Shown one piece after another: positions 1 through 12,834 of a stretch of 64,000 nucleotides of DNA; positions within the stretch are counted from its first letter, which is position 1, and the number at the start of each line of letters is the position of its first letter. A program made the position numbers and the translations under genes. A model generated the notes under the pieces. The model was not told where the DNA came from and made no database searches. It saw only the letters and a list, made by a program, of their open reading frames with translations. The stretch comes from Parasponia andersonii (Eukaryota; Streptophyta; Magnoliopsida; Rosales; Cannabaceae), in NCBI GenBank assembly GCA_002914805.1, contig JXTB01000549.1:1-64000 (forward strand), written 5' to 3'.

Positions 1-393
1 TAATTAATTGATGTATTTGGAGGAAGCCGGTTTGAAAGAATTCCACTTTATAAAGTCAGATACATTGAGTAGTTTAAGGTCTTATTGATGTTGTTTTGAG
101 TGTTTAATCAATTGATGTCGAGTCTATAGGTTTGTTTTAGAAGTATATGGTTTATATGGTTGAAGAAATTTCTTCTTCCAATTATAGTTGGTTATTGTAA
201 AAATTTTTTTAAAAAATATTTGTTTTATATATATATACAACAAGTAAAGCGTAAATATGTATACATATATTTATATATTCTATTGACTCGTTTAAAAAAT
301 TTTAAAATTTTCAAATAATTGTGTCTCAACTACTAACCGAAGTCAGTATGGCCCATATCTAGGGGGAAAAACGTGTATATATATGTATATATA
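1..393. other. AT-rich spacer, no gene seen
   Basis: Only short stop-rich reading frames and small TA tracts are present. No coding region, RNA gene or clear repeat was recognised. Confidence 0.6.
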
Positions 394-403
394 GAAAAAA
401 AAA

Positions 404-450
404 AATACCTATTGGATTGGCAATCATAGGGCACCAATCCAGTAGGTATT
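404..450. mobile_element. Hairpin made of two abutting ends of the TA-targeting MITE family
   Basis: Positions 404-420 (AATACCTATTGGATTGG) and 434-450 (CCAATCCAGTAGGTATT) are complementary at 16 of 17 positions. Compared with the full copy at 59315-59543, the left piece is that family's right end and the right piece is its left end, so the order is right end then left end with only a few bases between. TA-rich sequence flanks both sides. It could be the joint between two neighbouring copies that later lost their bodies, or a relic of a joined-end intermediate. Confidence 0.6.
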
Positions 451-466
451 TTATATATATATATAT

Positions 467-710
467 AGGTTGCCGATTTAATAGGATTTTTTTTTTTTAA
501 CCTATGGGTAAGTATTTTTTTTTAGCCTTTGGATCACCATTTAACGGTGATCCAATGACTATAATAAAATGCATGAAAAGACGTGCATTATTAATACTCA
601 TTTTTTTCTCTTATCTTTTATAATAAAAAAATATATATGCTAAATTTTTATTGGCCAAATTGATACTTATGCATAGGTAAAAAAAAAAAATACCTACTAG
701 ATTGGTACCT
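467..710 (-). mobile_element. MITE, TA-microsatellite-associated family, copy A
   Basis: This is a non-autonomous element of about 245 bp, inverted relative to copy C (59315-59543). Its ends are near GGTTGCCGATTTAATAGG and CCTACTAGATTGGTACC, each followed inward by a poly-T or poly-A run. The interior carries a near-perfect palindrome at about 531-553 (GGATCACC...GGTGATCC). TA repeats flank both sides. The interior motifs, such as the GCATGAAAAG block and TTTTTATTGGCCAAATTGAT, recur in copies B, C, D and E. Confidence 0.75.
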
Positions 711-3692
711 ATATATATGTATATATATATATCATATTATATGTATTATATATTTTCTTCGTGTGAAATAAAAAAATACTCAAAATAGTTAATTAAAAAA
801 TGATACCCTAAAATAAATGGAAGTATAATGGTGGCATATTTTCTTTTTTGATAATAAAAAAAACAGATCAGTGATGAGTCATTTTTTAAATTAAATTTTA
901 GGCCTTATTATCTCTACGTGAGAAGTAGAGTATCTTGCTATTTTGAGGTATACTCCTTAACGTACGTACTCTTTTTTACTATTATTTTCAACTTATTAAA
1001 TTAGTATTTAAACTAATGTTACATTGGGAAATTATGATTAAAAGGTTGTGTGTATAGATCAATTTTGACCGAAACCCTTGTATATCTTTTTTAAAAAAAA
1101 AAATCAAAATAAAAATCTCATTCATTAATGCATTACACTCACTAATTTATATGAAAATTGATCCATAAAATTCTCATAACTGTAAATGAACGATCATAAA
1201 ACCATTAAATTTTAGAGAAATGCTAGGTATGCTTGTTTATCTCATTACTTATTGTTTATCTCGTTACTTAATATGTAAATTTTATTATATATATTATTAT
1301 ATTAATATGTGAGATATTTTAATAAAATCTACGTGTCAAATAGTAAAATAAAAACTGTAAAAGAGAGTCGATCTAACAGTGCTACTAGATTCTAATAATA
1401 ATAGAGAAAACACATTACCCTCTGTGGTTAAAACTAGAGGTCTATGAAAGATTTCTCTTTTTCTTTTAAATCATCCCCACAACTAGAAATAACATAAAGC
1501 CCCATAGAATCACCATTTTTATTATGAAATATCTACAAATTTAACAATTATTTAGTCACCCTTTTCCGTAAATTGTGAAATGGGGAAAAATTCATGGAAA
1601 ATATATATTTTTTTAGAGAATGAAATACATAATTTGAACTTAAATAAAAAGACTCAACCACCAAGTTTATCAAAATATACATGCTAGAAAACAAACCTAA
1701 ACTCAATTTGAGAATTGAGTAGCCTTGGAAATAATAATAATAATAATAATAAATTGTCCAAATATAATTTAAAATTAAAAAGTAAATGAATCTAGTTTCT
1801 TAAATTTTTAAATATTTTAGCAGTTGATTGAAAAGTATGTATTTTATGGATATTATAAAATATATTGCTCTTACGTTTCAATTTAGTTATTTTTGTTTTG
1901 CATTTTATTTTCAATTATAGTTGTTGTGATGGTAATTTAGGAAAAGAATATGTATATGGGACGTCCATGGCGTCCAATAAATCCCATATGCGAGCCCTCC
2001 TCCAACCCCAAATCACCAACATGAATTAATGACCAATGAAAATTTATCAAATTTACCCCCGCCATTGGCCACCAAGAATTATTTCTAATAGATTCCCAAT
2101 TGAAAGTTCTGATTTTGGAGGCATTTAATAAAGTTCCAAAAGTTAGAAAGGCCTAAGAAAGGGAAGACACTATAAGAAGAATACTCAAAAGTATATCTGT
2201 AAATATTGAGGTCTTTATTTTCTTCAACTGAATATGTACGAATAATCTGATTATTTTTTAGTGCATTCAAAAAAAAAAAAAAAACTATGTATCCCAAAAT
2301 TTCCTTTTAGGAAGAAGTGCAAAATTTTTTGGTACACCGCCCACAAATATTTTAGAACACAATTCAAAGTAAGAAATGTCAAAGAGCTTTAAATTTATCT
2401 TTTTCTTTACATTGAAAGCAGAATGTCCAAACCTCTTTTGCAATTTTGGGATTTTTCGTTCTCCAAAGTACATGGAAGACAAAGTGGGAGAGAAAGGGGG
2501 AAAGAGATTATTAATATTCATTACTTTAAACAAAAAGGAGATTTATGATTGTACTTAAAGCTATGTGATGAGTTTAAGGTATATATATTAACTATTAAGA
2601 TTGTCATTACTTATACTTTAAAAAAAAAATGGAAGGAGAAGATCAAACCTAGGTTATGGGTTAGGTAGGCAACATGTAGATAGTAATATACTATGGCATT
2701 TTAATTACAAATGTCATACCCAAGTTTAAAGAAAGAATACTATACAAGCTGGCTTTGGAATAAGCTAAGGGGTTCTGGTCGGTTGAGGCTGGCAAATGAA
2801 GTAGGGAGAGAAAATTTAATTGTGAACAATAAACTTCCCCAATGAATCTTTGGCATGTGCTTATATGTTTACATGAATTTTTGTTTCTTTTGTTTGTTTC
2901 TAATGACCCTTTTCCCACTCACTAAAGAAAAAGAAAAAAAATTGACCCACCAAAAACAAGAGGAAAAAGAATGAGAAAGAAAAAAAAGTCTTCTGCCATT
3001 TTCTTTAATTAAATACAATACAATAAAAAAAGGGAGCTGCTTCCATTTTTGCTGTATAACGTTTATTTAAACAATAGTATTCTTTGTGTTGTCCGTTTCT
3101 TTTTTCTTTCTCCAAGTGACAATGACCATTTCTTAGAACATAACAAGTGTCCATAAATGGAAAGATTCTTTAAATCCTACATTTGAATTTAATTAAATAA
3201 GGGAGAAGTCTTTTAATTTAATTTGTGTTTCTCTTGCATTTTTTTTCTTCTTCTTTTTGCTGTACATTTGTTTTTAATATTGGACTAACCACAATTTTGA
3301 GTTCTTGTACAACTTGCAAAGCATATGCCATATAGACTGCTCTTTTTTTCTTTTTTTTTTTCTTTCACCCAATGCCGAGAATGTGGGCTTGGCATGCTCC
3401 GTACTCCTGGCCCTGGACTTAACGCATGCAGGCATTTTGGAGCAGGCGTGAGTGGTGGGGTGGCCTTTCCATACCAAGCCTTGCGCTCCTGAGAGTCCGA
3501 GACATATTTGGAGAAAACAAAAGAGAATCTCCTACTATAGAACCTAAAAATAACTTACAAAAAACCATGTTCAAATGTAAAACAAAATTCCTAATGAAAT
3601 GAGCTCATCCTCCATTCTTAAGGCAAATATCGTCTTAGTGTACATTGGAATTAAACCGTGTAAGATACCATGTATCAAATAATAATATTAAG
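711..3692. other. AT-rich spacer, no gene seen
   Basis: Many poly-A/T runs and a short (TAA)n run near 1730-1752 are present. The reading frames of 60-82 codons on both strands are low-complexity and match no family I recognise. A small GC-richer island at about 3366-3500 stands out from the surroundings but has no recognisable coding content; it may be part of an unclassified repeat. Confidence 0.55.
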
Positions 3693-4483
3693 TATGAGAC
3701 CCGTTCCTAAATCATACATCACGTAGACGATTAAGTGGCAGAACAGGTCACAAGTGGGGCATACCATCCGATACGTATCCAGAGTGACCGATTAAAAGCC
3801 ATACGAGTCGCACGTGGTACCGCATAGGCTAATGGGTTGTCCGAGGCTAGGGCCGAACCCATCTCAGACCCTGGATGGATTCGGCCCAGTCCGATTCTTA
3901 CCTTGACAGCTGGGGGTCGAGAGCCTCAAAGGTCTTCTGCCAGAATACCGTAAGAAGTAGCTCACCGCTCCAGACCTAGACAGAGCATTTAATGCGATCC
4001 TGGATAGGTGTGCGCATTGGGCAAGTCGTCCTGACAGAACGACGGCTTGTCAAAATCTCACCCCCGACAGACTGGAGTCATAGAGGACAGCAGAAAACAG
4101 GCCGCGACGATGCAAGGGAGGTCATGGTAACCACGACCCATGTTTTCTTGAGTAAGTAATGACGGAAAAAAGGTAATCGATCCTGGGATTGAGAGCCAAA
4201 AAGCTCTCAGTTCCAGGATTATATATATAAGCTTTGTTTCCTCCCTAAAGGGAAAGATATACAAAGAAAATGTTTACAGAGAAAAACTAAATCCTTGATA
4301 TTCAGTCTCAGGGATAAATCATTGACTTAAGCATCGGAGAGTCTTTACAGATGGCCACCCTTGCCTCTCCGTCTCAGCCTTAAGCTAAAGGCATTCTAGG
4401 ATAGCAAGGATACGTGGATAGTTGGTGGATACAATGTAAATAGTTCAGAAACACGTGGACAACTGGTAAGAACAGCACCAACA
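3693..4483 (+). repeat. 5' LTR of element 1
   Basis: This matches 11336-12120 along its whole length. It ends in GCACCAACA, two bases before the primer-binding site. A TATA-like stretch (ATTATATATATAAGC) near 4218-4232 lies where an LTR promoter is expected. Confidence 0.85.
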
Positions 4484-5024
4484 GCTTGGCGCTGTCTATG
4501 GGAAATGTCGAGCGCGAGAGAAAAAGTAGGAGTCTCACGACCGCACTCTCCCCGAACAAAAGGCCATACAACATCGGATGATGGCACCCTCAAGAATGAC
4601 AACTAGGAGCACACGTCCCGACGCTGAATGGAGCTCCCAGGAAGCACGACCGGTTTGGAATAAAAGCTAGACCAAATACTTGCTGCCTTGGCAGAAGCAA
4701 ACCGGAAGGCAGAGAAGGGCCCACAAGGCTGTCCTGAGTTTAAAAGATGAAGTCGCAGAAGTATGTAGAGATAACGATTGCCTCGAAGGGCTGTTGGCAA
4801 GCGAAGCCAGGAGCGGGCGAGGGGAAGACTTTGACAAAGAGGTCCAACAAGAATCTAGGAACCCATGCTGAAATACGAGCTCAACACACCGATCGAAGTG
4901 CCAGAGGTTTGCCCCCATGAAGCGCCAACCTGCGGAGGTGCTCCATTCGAACATAACTCCTTGGCCGTTCTCTAAATGAGGTCGGGACATCGTCGGAGAG
5001 CTCTCTAGAAGTCCAAGAGGAAGA

Positions 5025-5811
5025 AGGTACGTTTTGCTGGCCACCGATTATTTTATCAAATAGGTAGAGGCTGAAGCCTACACGACCGTTAATAAGGCAG
5101 ACACAATTAACTTCATTTGAAAAAACATAATCTGTCGATACGGAACATCGAAAAAGATATACGCTGATCATGGCGCGTAGTTCTAGAACACTAAGCTTAA
5201 GGAGCTGTGTGAGTTGTATAATATAAGGCTCAGTTTCTCATCCGTAAACTACCTTCAGGGGAACAGCCGAGCAAAGGCAACGAACAAGCCATATTCAGCA
5301 ATATTAAAAGAACTTGCAGGAGGTTAAAGGCAGGTAGTTAGAAGAGCTATTGGCCATTGTGTAGGCCCATCGAACCACAGAGCAGAGGTCAACAGGAAGA
5401 ACACCATTCGCCATGGTCTATGGGTCAGAAGCTGTGATCCCGACAGAGATTGACCTCCCGACCCTTCACTCCGAAGTGGTAAGAGATGCCTCACTGAATG
5501 AGCAGCAGCTAAGTTACAACACAGACCTCTTGGAAAAAACAAGGGACATGGCCCTGGTCCACCTGGCCTCGTACCATCAGTAGGCCAGGTCCTACTCTGC
5601 AAAGAAGGTTAGCGCTCGTCGATTTAACACCGACGATTGGGTCTTAAAGGTCAGAACGGGGAATTCCTCGAAGCTAGACTCTAACTAGATCGGGCCTTAT
5701 GAGGTAATCAAGGTACTTGACAATAGTGCATATGTCTTGAAAGAACTCAAGACCGAGAAGAGCCTACCAAACACATGGAACGCCCAGCACTTGAAAAAGT
5801 ACCACATGTGA
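5025..5811 (+). pseudogene. Integrase remnant of element 1
   Basis: Scattered + strand stretches read like the integrase core and C-terminal part of Tat-type gypsy elements. Examples are a YVLLATDYF-like stretch near 5030, MVYGSEAVIPTEIDLPT near 5414-5464 and a chromatin-side tail ending NAQHLKKYHM near 5780-5810. The reading frame is broken several times. This part fixes the + orientation of element 1. Confidence 0.75.
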
Positions 5812-5929
5812 GATACATGTAAATGTTGTGAAATATATGTAAATGCCTGTATTATTGAACAGCTTAATTCTAAAACAGGTCAGGATTTCTACCACACGGA
5901 CTTGTGCTTTGGATTGCTATGAAAAATGG

Positions 5930-7780
5930 TTTGTCTCCAGTACCAGACCCCAGAACTATTCACTCATCAAAAATCGTAATGCGGGGATTACGTCGCTTGC
6001 CGATGACCCGAGAAAAAGTACGAAGAGGATTGAGCTGATCACTAAAATGCTTGCCAGCAGACCTAATCAAAAATCGTACTGCGGGGATCACGTCGCTTGC
6101 CGATGGCTCAAGAAAATGTACAAAGAGGATTAAGCTGAGCAGTAAAATGCTTGCCAGAAGACCTCATCAAAAATCGTACTGCGGGAATCACATCGCTTGC
6201 CGATGACCCGAGAAAACGTACGAAGAGGATTGAGCTAAGCAGTAAAATACTTGTCAGCAGACCTAATCAAAAATCGTACTGCGAGGATCACGTCACTTGT
6301 CGATAGCCCAAGAAAATATACAAAGAGGATTGAGCTAAGCAGTAAAATGATTGCCAGAAGACCTCATCAAAAATCATACTGTAGGGATAACGTCGCTTGC
6401 CAATGACTCGAGAAAACGTACAAAGAGGAAAGAGTTGTGCAACTAAAAACTTGCCAGCTGATCTCGAAAACAATCGTACTGCGGGGATCACGTTGCTTGC
6501 CGATGGCCCGAGAAAATGTACGAAGAGGATTGAGCTGCACAGTAAAATGCTTACCAGCAGACCTCGACAAAGATCGTACTATGGGAATCACATCGTGCAA
6601 TAAAATGCTTGTCGATGGCCCGAGAAAACGTACGAAGAGGATTGAGCTGAGCAGTAAAATGCTTGCCAACAGATCTCATCAAAAATCGTATTGCGGGGAT
6701 CACGTCGATTGCCGACAACCCGAGAAAATATACGAAGAGGATCAGGCTGCGTAGTAAAATGCTTGCCAGTAGACCTCGACAAAGGTCATACTATAGGAAT
6801 CATATCGTGCAATAAAATGCTTACCGATTTCCCGAGAAAATGTACGAAGATGATTGAGCTAAGCAGTAAAATGCTTGCCAGCAGACCTCATCAAAAATCG
6901 TACTGCGGGAATCACATCGCTTACCGACGACCCGAGAAAACGTACGAAAAGGATTGAGCTGAGCAGTAAAATGATTGCTAGCAGACCTCATCAAAAATTA
7001 TACTGCGGGAATCACATCGCTTGCCGATGACCCGAAAAAATGTATGAAAAAGAAAAAGCTACGCAACCAAATAATCTTGCCAGTAGACCTCATCAAAAAT
7101 CATACTGTGGGGATCATGTCGCTTGCTGACGACCCGAGAAAATATACGAAGAGGATTGAGCTACGCAATAAAATACTTGCCAGTAGACCTCGACAAAGAT
7201 CGTACTATGGGAATAATATTGTGCAATAAAATGCTTATCGATGGTCCTAGAAAACGTACGAAGAGAATTGAGCTACGCAGTAAAATGCTTGCCAGTAGAT
7301 CTCGACAAAGATCGTACTATGAGAATCACATCGTACAGTAAAATGCTTGCCGATGGCCTGAGAAAACGTACGAAGAGGATTAATCTGCGCAGTAAAATGC
7401 TTGCCAGCATACCTCGACGAAGATCGTACTATGGGAATCACATCGTGCAATAGAACGTTTGCCGATGGCTCGAGAAAACACACGAAGAGGATCGGGTTGC
7501 GTAGTCAAATGCTTGCCAGCCGACCTCAGTAAGGATCGCACTATGGGAATCACCTCGCGCAATAAAATAATTGCTGATAGCCCGAGAAAACGCGCGAAGG
7601 GGATTGAGCTGTGCAATAAAATATTTGCCAGCGGACCTCGCCAAGAATTGCACCACGGGGATCACGTCGCTTGTCGACGACCCGAGAGGACATATGAAGG
7701 GCAGCAGGCCGCGTAGCGAAAACTTGCCACTGACCCTCAAGGAATACCTGCGGGGTGGGGGAGATTTGAGTGATGAGACC
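5930..7780. repeat. Minisatellite of 100-bp and 112-bp units inside element 1
   Basis: About 18 head-to-tail units are marked by TTGCCAG-type starts near 6051, 6151, 6251, 6351, 6451, 6551, 6663, 6763, 6875, 6975, 7077, 7177, 7289, 7401, 7513, 7625 and 7724. Spacing is almost always 100 or 112 bp. The long unit has an extra 12 bp around GTGCAATAAAAT, which copies the unit's own tail. Neither period is a multiple of three, and frames are short and shifting, so it is not a protein-coding repeat. It lies between integrase and the antisense gene, a zone known in Tat elements to spawn tandem repeats. Confidence 0.9.
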
Positions 7781-7782
7781 CC

Positions 7783-8005
7783 CCTAGAGAGCACTTAAGC
7801 TAAGCATGAGCCAAAGGAAAAAGGGGTTAGGGTCTACCCATTGGAAGCAGACCCTCCCCAGGGGGCACCTTAGCTACACACGAGCCAAAGGCAAAGAGGA
7901 TCAGGGTCTAACCATTGGAAGTAGACCCTCCTCAGAGAGTGCCTTAGCTACGTATGGGCAGGAAGTGAACGAAACCAAGGCCTACCCATTGGAAGTAGGT
8001 CCAGA
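7783..8005. repeat. Short tandem repeat, about 73-bp unit, three copies
   Basis: Three successive units begin near 7783, 7856 and 7929. Each holds a CCATTGGAAG(C/T)AG motif and a CTTAGCTA-type motif. The third is the most diverged. This second, unrelated array follows directly after the 100/112-bp array. Confidence 0.75.
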
Positions 8006-8299
8006 CAAGACTAAGTGCAAAAGCAGAAATTACAACCAAATTCTGTTTATTATTGCTTAGACTATAGGATGTGTGGTCGACACAAATGCAGACACAATGT
8101 CTCTATTTGTAAGGAGCAGGTCTTGGGCAGACTCGCAACGACATGTCGGAGTGGTAATGCCATGTTTGCTCCTGAAAAGAGCTAAGCCTAGGCCTCCTCC
8201 TCTGAAGTGACGGGTCCAAACAATTGTCGACCAATCCTTGGAGTTAGTTCCTGGCACGTTTCCATTTGAGGTCAGAGAAGTCCAGCTATACGCACGGAT

Positions 8300-10975
8300 C
8301 ATATTATGCTAAGATAAGTTATAACGGAAGTTATACATCCTCAAAGTCGGGTGAGCCGGAACTCACGTCCTAATCTCCAGAGCTGACCTCGTCGGTCATA
8401 GCATAAGGAGAATTCGCTAGTAACTCCGCATCTTATACGATTGGGCCAGACCTGGAAGTCGGGTAGACTGTCGACAAAGGAATGGCATCGTATACAATGC
8501 CTGACCCTGATCATGGATGCAAGCAAAAAAAAATATATAATAATGAATATAATAGATAACACAGAATAAGCATGAGAAGAATACGCCATTTTATTATTTA
8601 AACAGTTGCTTGCAAAAGGGGTCAGCTCTACACGGAGTGGTCAGCACTTTACAAATGTACAAAAGAGCGAGAATCCCTAGCTACCTCCAAGGAGGGAAAC
8701 GACGCCTGCTTCGATGCTTAGACCAGCTGCAGTGGAATCGGAATCGTCGCTGGACAAGACGACCACGCTTGACCCTTCGCCCATCAAAGCTCTCTTGCCA
8801 GGCTGATCCCCAGAGACCTCCGTAGTTTGTTCTGGTGGACCCGGAGTGAGAACAATCTCCTTGGCAACAGAAACATATGTAGAGGGCCCATCTTTTTCTT
8901 CGTCGAGTATCTTCAACACATCAGTAGGGTAAACGATATTAATCTTGTCCCCAAACTACTGTATGTAGTATCTGATAGAATAATGGTCTCTCTCGATGCC
9001 TTTTTGCTCATCGAACTGGTCTAGCATTACCACCTCTGTGTGGCCTTTGAATTCTCTATTCTCCTAACCAGACCTGTAGCTCTTTGTAGAAAAGACATCC
9101 ATCTGCCTCTGGTACCTTGTCTTCAGCTTCTCTGCGTCTACCAGTCTATCCCTCCGCGCAGCTAGCCTTAGCTTCGCTTGCCACTACGATAAGTCGATCA
9201 AAAGATTGTTAATATCGGCGAGATCTTTGCCACATTTGCGAGACAACTCGACATGAGCCTCCATCAGTTTTTTGTGATCCGAACAGAGATGTCGGACTAC
9301 CTAGTTGGACCAGTCGAGCCTACACTGCAAGGAATGGGCCTCAAGTTTGCCTTTGGCCTCAGCTTTCCTCGCTTCCTTGGCCTCGTCGATAGCTCTGTCA
9401 TGAGCGATGAAAGCTAGACCCATCTCCGCCCCTGCATTCTGTAGCTCCTGCTCCTTAATCTTGAGCTCAGCCTGGGTCAACCTGGCATCCTCGGGAGTGG
9501 GCGGCACCGGACCTCATTCCCGCCTTCGAGCCAGAGCTGGGGGCAGAAGAGATCAGCGCAGAGGGCTCACCGGGCAAGCTCGAAGGCGCCCATTTGCCAT
9601 GCATAACCTTTATTGCCGGTGCCTCCCAGATCATGAGCTTGCCTACTTTAGGAGGTGGCACTACAAGATTTTCACTCCCGGTCACAAACAGACCCTCCAG
9701 GTCATCGTCCGAGCCTGTTCTTGGGATGACAACTCCCGAGGCCTTATCCTCCGAGGACACCACCAAATGCCGACCAGCGGGGACCTTGGAGCGAGCCTTG
9801 TACACAGCGGTCTTCCTCTTGACCGGGAAGGGGTCTGCCAAAGGGCCTGCATCCAAACTTACAAAGAGTAAGCAATATGGTTAAAACATAGCCATGGCCT
9901 GACCGACGGAGCACCAAGGTAGAAAAATGAACTCACCCTTAGCCCTCTTGGGGGCAGTGATTTCCTCCCTATGGAACCTGACACACTCCTCGGCTATGAG
10001 CTTCACCGCCTCTTCGAGCTCGTGACTGATCGGTGCCACCAGGTCATTAGGTCCCGCCAGCTAGCTCGAGGCCGTGATCTGGCAACCCACCATGGCTATG
10101 CGACCCTGCTCATCCCGGCGGAACTGGTTCAGGGCAGAGGTGTCAAGCTGGCTCTGAAGGTATTTGGTGATGACCCACGTGTCTAATGGGAAGAGGAGAT
10201 ATGAGACCATCCTTGGCATCATGTTCATCACCAGGGGATTCAAGATAGCCTGGATGTGTTGGCAATCCCCGGACAACACAAAGAGAACGATTCTCTCCAG
10301 CTCCTAGAGCTGACCCACTGACAGCCGAGGCTCGAACCTGCTTTCCTCCGTATAGGCTGCACAATGCAAAATATCATGAGTAAAATGGAGGAAATATACA
10401 GGACTTGAAATTCACAACTCAGTACTTACTTTGCAGAAAGAATGAGGGGATTTAAAAACGCTCTCTATTAAACTAGGGAGAGCACCACGCCTCTCCGACA
10501 GCGTATATCCTAGAATGAGAGTCCCACTACTTATCCGACCTCGGCAAGCCCGAGAAGATGCGGCGCCCCGGGAGTGGCTGGAGATAGAAAGTGGGATCAT
10601 AGCTCTTTTTAGGGATAAGGGTAAGCTCATAGGCATAGAAAACTACTTCCAGGTTGATATACATGTTGAGGAGGACGGACAAGGTAGAAAGCCCCATCAA
10701 GATCATAACTCCGTTAGCATTAAGTTGTGTCGGATGAATCTCCGTAAGGCTAAAGAACTGGTGGACCAAGGGAGGAAGAGGAAACTGCAGCCACTCCAGA
10801 TACCTCCTCCCTAGAACAATGGAGCCTTCTGGAGTAGAGGGATAAAGGTATTAGTCCACCGGACCGTCAACCTTCTCTAAAGTGACTCCGCCAGAGAAGT
10901 AGAGCTGCCTCCTCAATAACCCTAATTCGGAATCCGCGATGGGGTAGAGTTTCTAACTCTGATTCAAGGCCATCG
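8300..10975 (-). pseudogene. Antisense additional gene of element 1 (gypsy-type 'transposase' domain)
   Basis: This region reads on the - strand, opposite to the element's integrase. Its 5' side lies near the 3' LTR. A stretch at about 10527-10769 (FFSLTEIHPTQLNANG...) resembles the plant domain annotated as putative gypsy-type transposase (Transposase_28), typically written with HPTQLSPN. Further on are acidic or basic stretches at about 9467-9856 and an Ala/Glu-rich likely coiled coil at about 9301-9507. Such antisense genes, often spliced, are known in Tat elements. Their role is not settled. The copy is broken. Confidence 0.65.
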
Positions 10976-11335
10976 TGTTAGGTATGATCGAAGAAGATGA
11001 AACGTTCTGGAAAAAGAGAGATGCGGAAACCCTAAGATTTGAGAAAGCAGGAATATTTGGAGATTTTGGTAAAGTAAGAAATGAGCGTAAATGCGGCTTT
11101 TATAAAGGGGGAGCCGAAGAGTTTTTTCCCTGGAGGAGAGTAGGGCAAGGAAAATGGAGGCATTAGAATTTCAAAAATTTGAAAAAATTGTGACACGGAA
11201 TGGCGTACCTCAATGTCAGTAATTGGGGAGAAGTGACGGTGGGAGAGCCAAGTGTATCCCTCGAATTGGAGGACCAGAGAAACAATTTCCCCACTTGATG
11301 GATACGAATCCATCAAATAGGGAAATGGGGGCAGT

Positions 11336-12120
11336 TGTGGGACCCATTCCTAAATCATACGTAAATGATTAAGTGGCAGAACAGGTCACAAGCGGGGCAC
11401 ACCGTCCGACACGTATCCAGAGTGACCGATTAAAAGCCACGCGAGTCACATGTGGTACTACATAGGCCCATGGGCTGTTCGAGGCCAGAGCCAAACCCAT
11501 CCCAGACCCTAGATGGATTCGGCCCAGTCCGATTCTTATCTCAATAGCTAAGGGTCGGGAGCCTCAAGGGTCTTCTGCCAGAATACCATAGGAAGTAGCT
11601 CATCGCTCCAAACCTAGATAGAGCATTTAATGTGATCCTGGGTAGATGCGCGTATTGGACAAGTCATCCTGATAGAATGATGGCTTATCAAAATCTCACC
11701 CCCGACAGGCTGGAGTCGTAGGAGACGGTGGAAAACAGGTCGCGACCATGCAAGGGAGGTCACAGTAACCACGACCTATGATTTCTAGAATACGTCATGA
11801 TAGAAAAAGGTACTCGATCCTAGGATTGAGAGCCAAAAAACTCCCAGTTCCAGGATTATATATATAAGCTTTGTTTCCTCCCTAAAGAGAGAGATATACA
11901 AAGAAAACATTTACAGAGAAAAACTAAATCCTTGATGTTTAATCTCAGGAATAAATCACTGACTTAAGCATCGGAGAATCTTTGCAGGTGACCACCCTCG
12001 CCTCTCCATCTCAGCCAGAAGCTAAAGGCATTCCGGGATAGCAAGAATAATCAGATAGTTGGTGGATACAACGTCAGCAGTTCAGAGACACGTGCACAGC
12101 TAGTAAGAACAGCACCAACG
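11336..12120 (+). repeat. 3' LTR of element 1
   Basis: It starts TGTGGGACCC right after the purine-rich tract and ends GCACCAACG. It is the partner of 3693-4483. The next five bases, CTAAG, are the target duplication shared with element 2. Confidence 0.85.
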
Positions 12121-12125
12121 CTAAG

Positions 12126-12834
12126 TGTTGACGGAGGTTTTTTTCAACAATAAATTTAGGAAAATTGTAAGATGTGGCTTGTGTGTGAAAAGGATTAATT
12201 AACTAAAACAAATAAAGAGACAAGAATTTTATAGTGGTTCAGCCCCAAAAAAGATGAGCCTACGTCCACTGTTTTTTACTATTTTCTGAAGAATTACAAG
12301 AACTCAAGAACTCAAAATTACAATGTGTTGTCTGGAAAGAAGAAGCAAGAGTTTAAAAGGTTCTTCCAAAAATTCCCAAAAAGATAAGTTCAAAGATCAA
12401 AGAATTCCCAGCCTCTCCAGATCATAAAAAGTCCAAGATCCCTCACTAAAACATTGAACTTCCTTTATATAGGTAAGGATAGCTTAATATTTCCCAATTG
12501 TGAGAATGGGTAACTGTATAATCGGGCAATACAATTCAAGTAATAATATAAATGGGTAATCACTTAAATGAGATGACTGATCGATCTTTAAAGAGAAACT
12601 TTTGTTTCTCTTTCTTTGCTGGTTACCCGTTTGACGAAGCTTAGTCTAGTTTCCTTTTCATTCTGGTCGTACGTAACTCTTTCAGAGGAGGTCGCACTAA
12701 ACTTATGCGGTGGAGGTCGCATGTAACTCCTTTGAAAGAGATCGTACTAACTTATTCATGCGACCTGATACTCACTTGGTCAACTTTTTCCTTTATGGTA
12801 TTGACCAACATATAAGATTTTAGACCGCACAACA
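12126..12834 (-). repeat. 3' LTR of element 2
   Basis: This aligns to 20565-21264 throughout. Read on the - strand it begins TGTTGTGCGG after a purine-rich tract (GGAGCTGGGAGGCAA) and ends in CCGTCAACA. Confidence 0.85.

Larger units (their letters stand above)
3693..12120 (+). mobile_element. Ty3/gypsy LTR retrotransposon fossil, Tat lineage (element 1)
   Basis: Two LTRs of about 790 bp bound an interior that reads on the + strand. A primer-binding site starts at about 4486 (TTGGCGCTGTCTATGGGAA) and a purine-rich tract (GGAAATGGGGGCAG) sits just before the 3' LTR. In order come the 5' LTR, a gag remnant (about 4510-5000), an integrase remnant (about 5025-5811), tandem repeats (about 5930-8005), an antisense extra gene (about 8300-10975) and the 3' LTR. 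The presence of an antisense gene between integrase and 3' LTR is known from the Tat lineage. The element is broken in many places and much reduced. By eye the LTRs differ by about 13%, mostly by transitions, so it is some millions of years old and older than element 2. The flanking 5-mers are TTAAG (3688-3692) and CTAAG (12121-12125). Confidence 0.85.

Noticed and set aside
3366-3500. GC-richer island with a 67-codon frame
   Set aside because: No family resemblance, no splice or promoter context. It may be an unclassified repeat fragment but cannot be supported.
5930-7780. CRISPR-like or protein-coding repeat
   Set aside because: Units are directly adjacent with no unique spacers, the periods 100 and 112 are not multiples of three, and the host is a plant.
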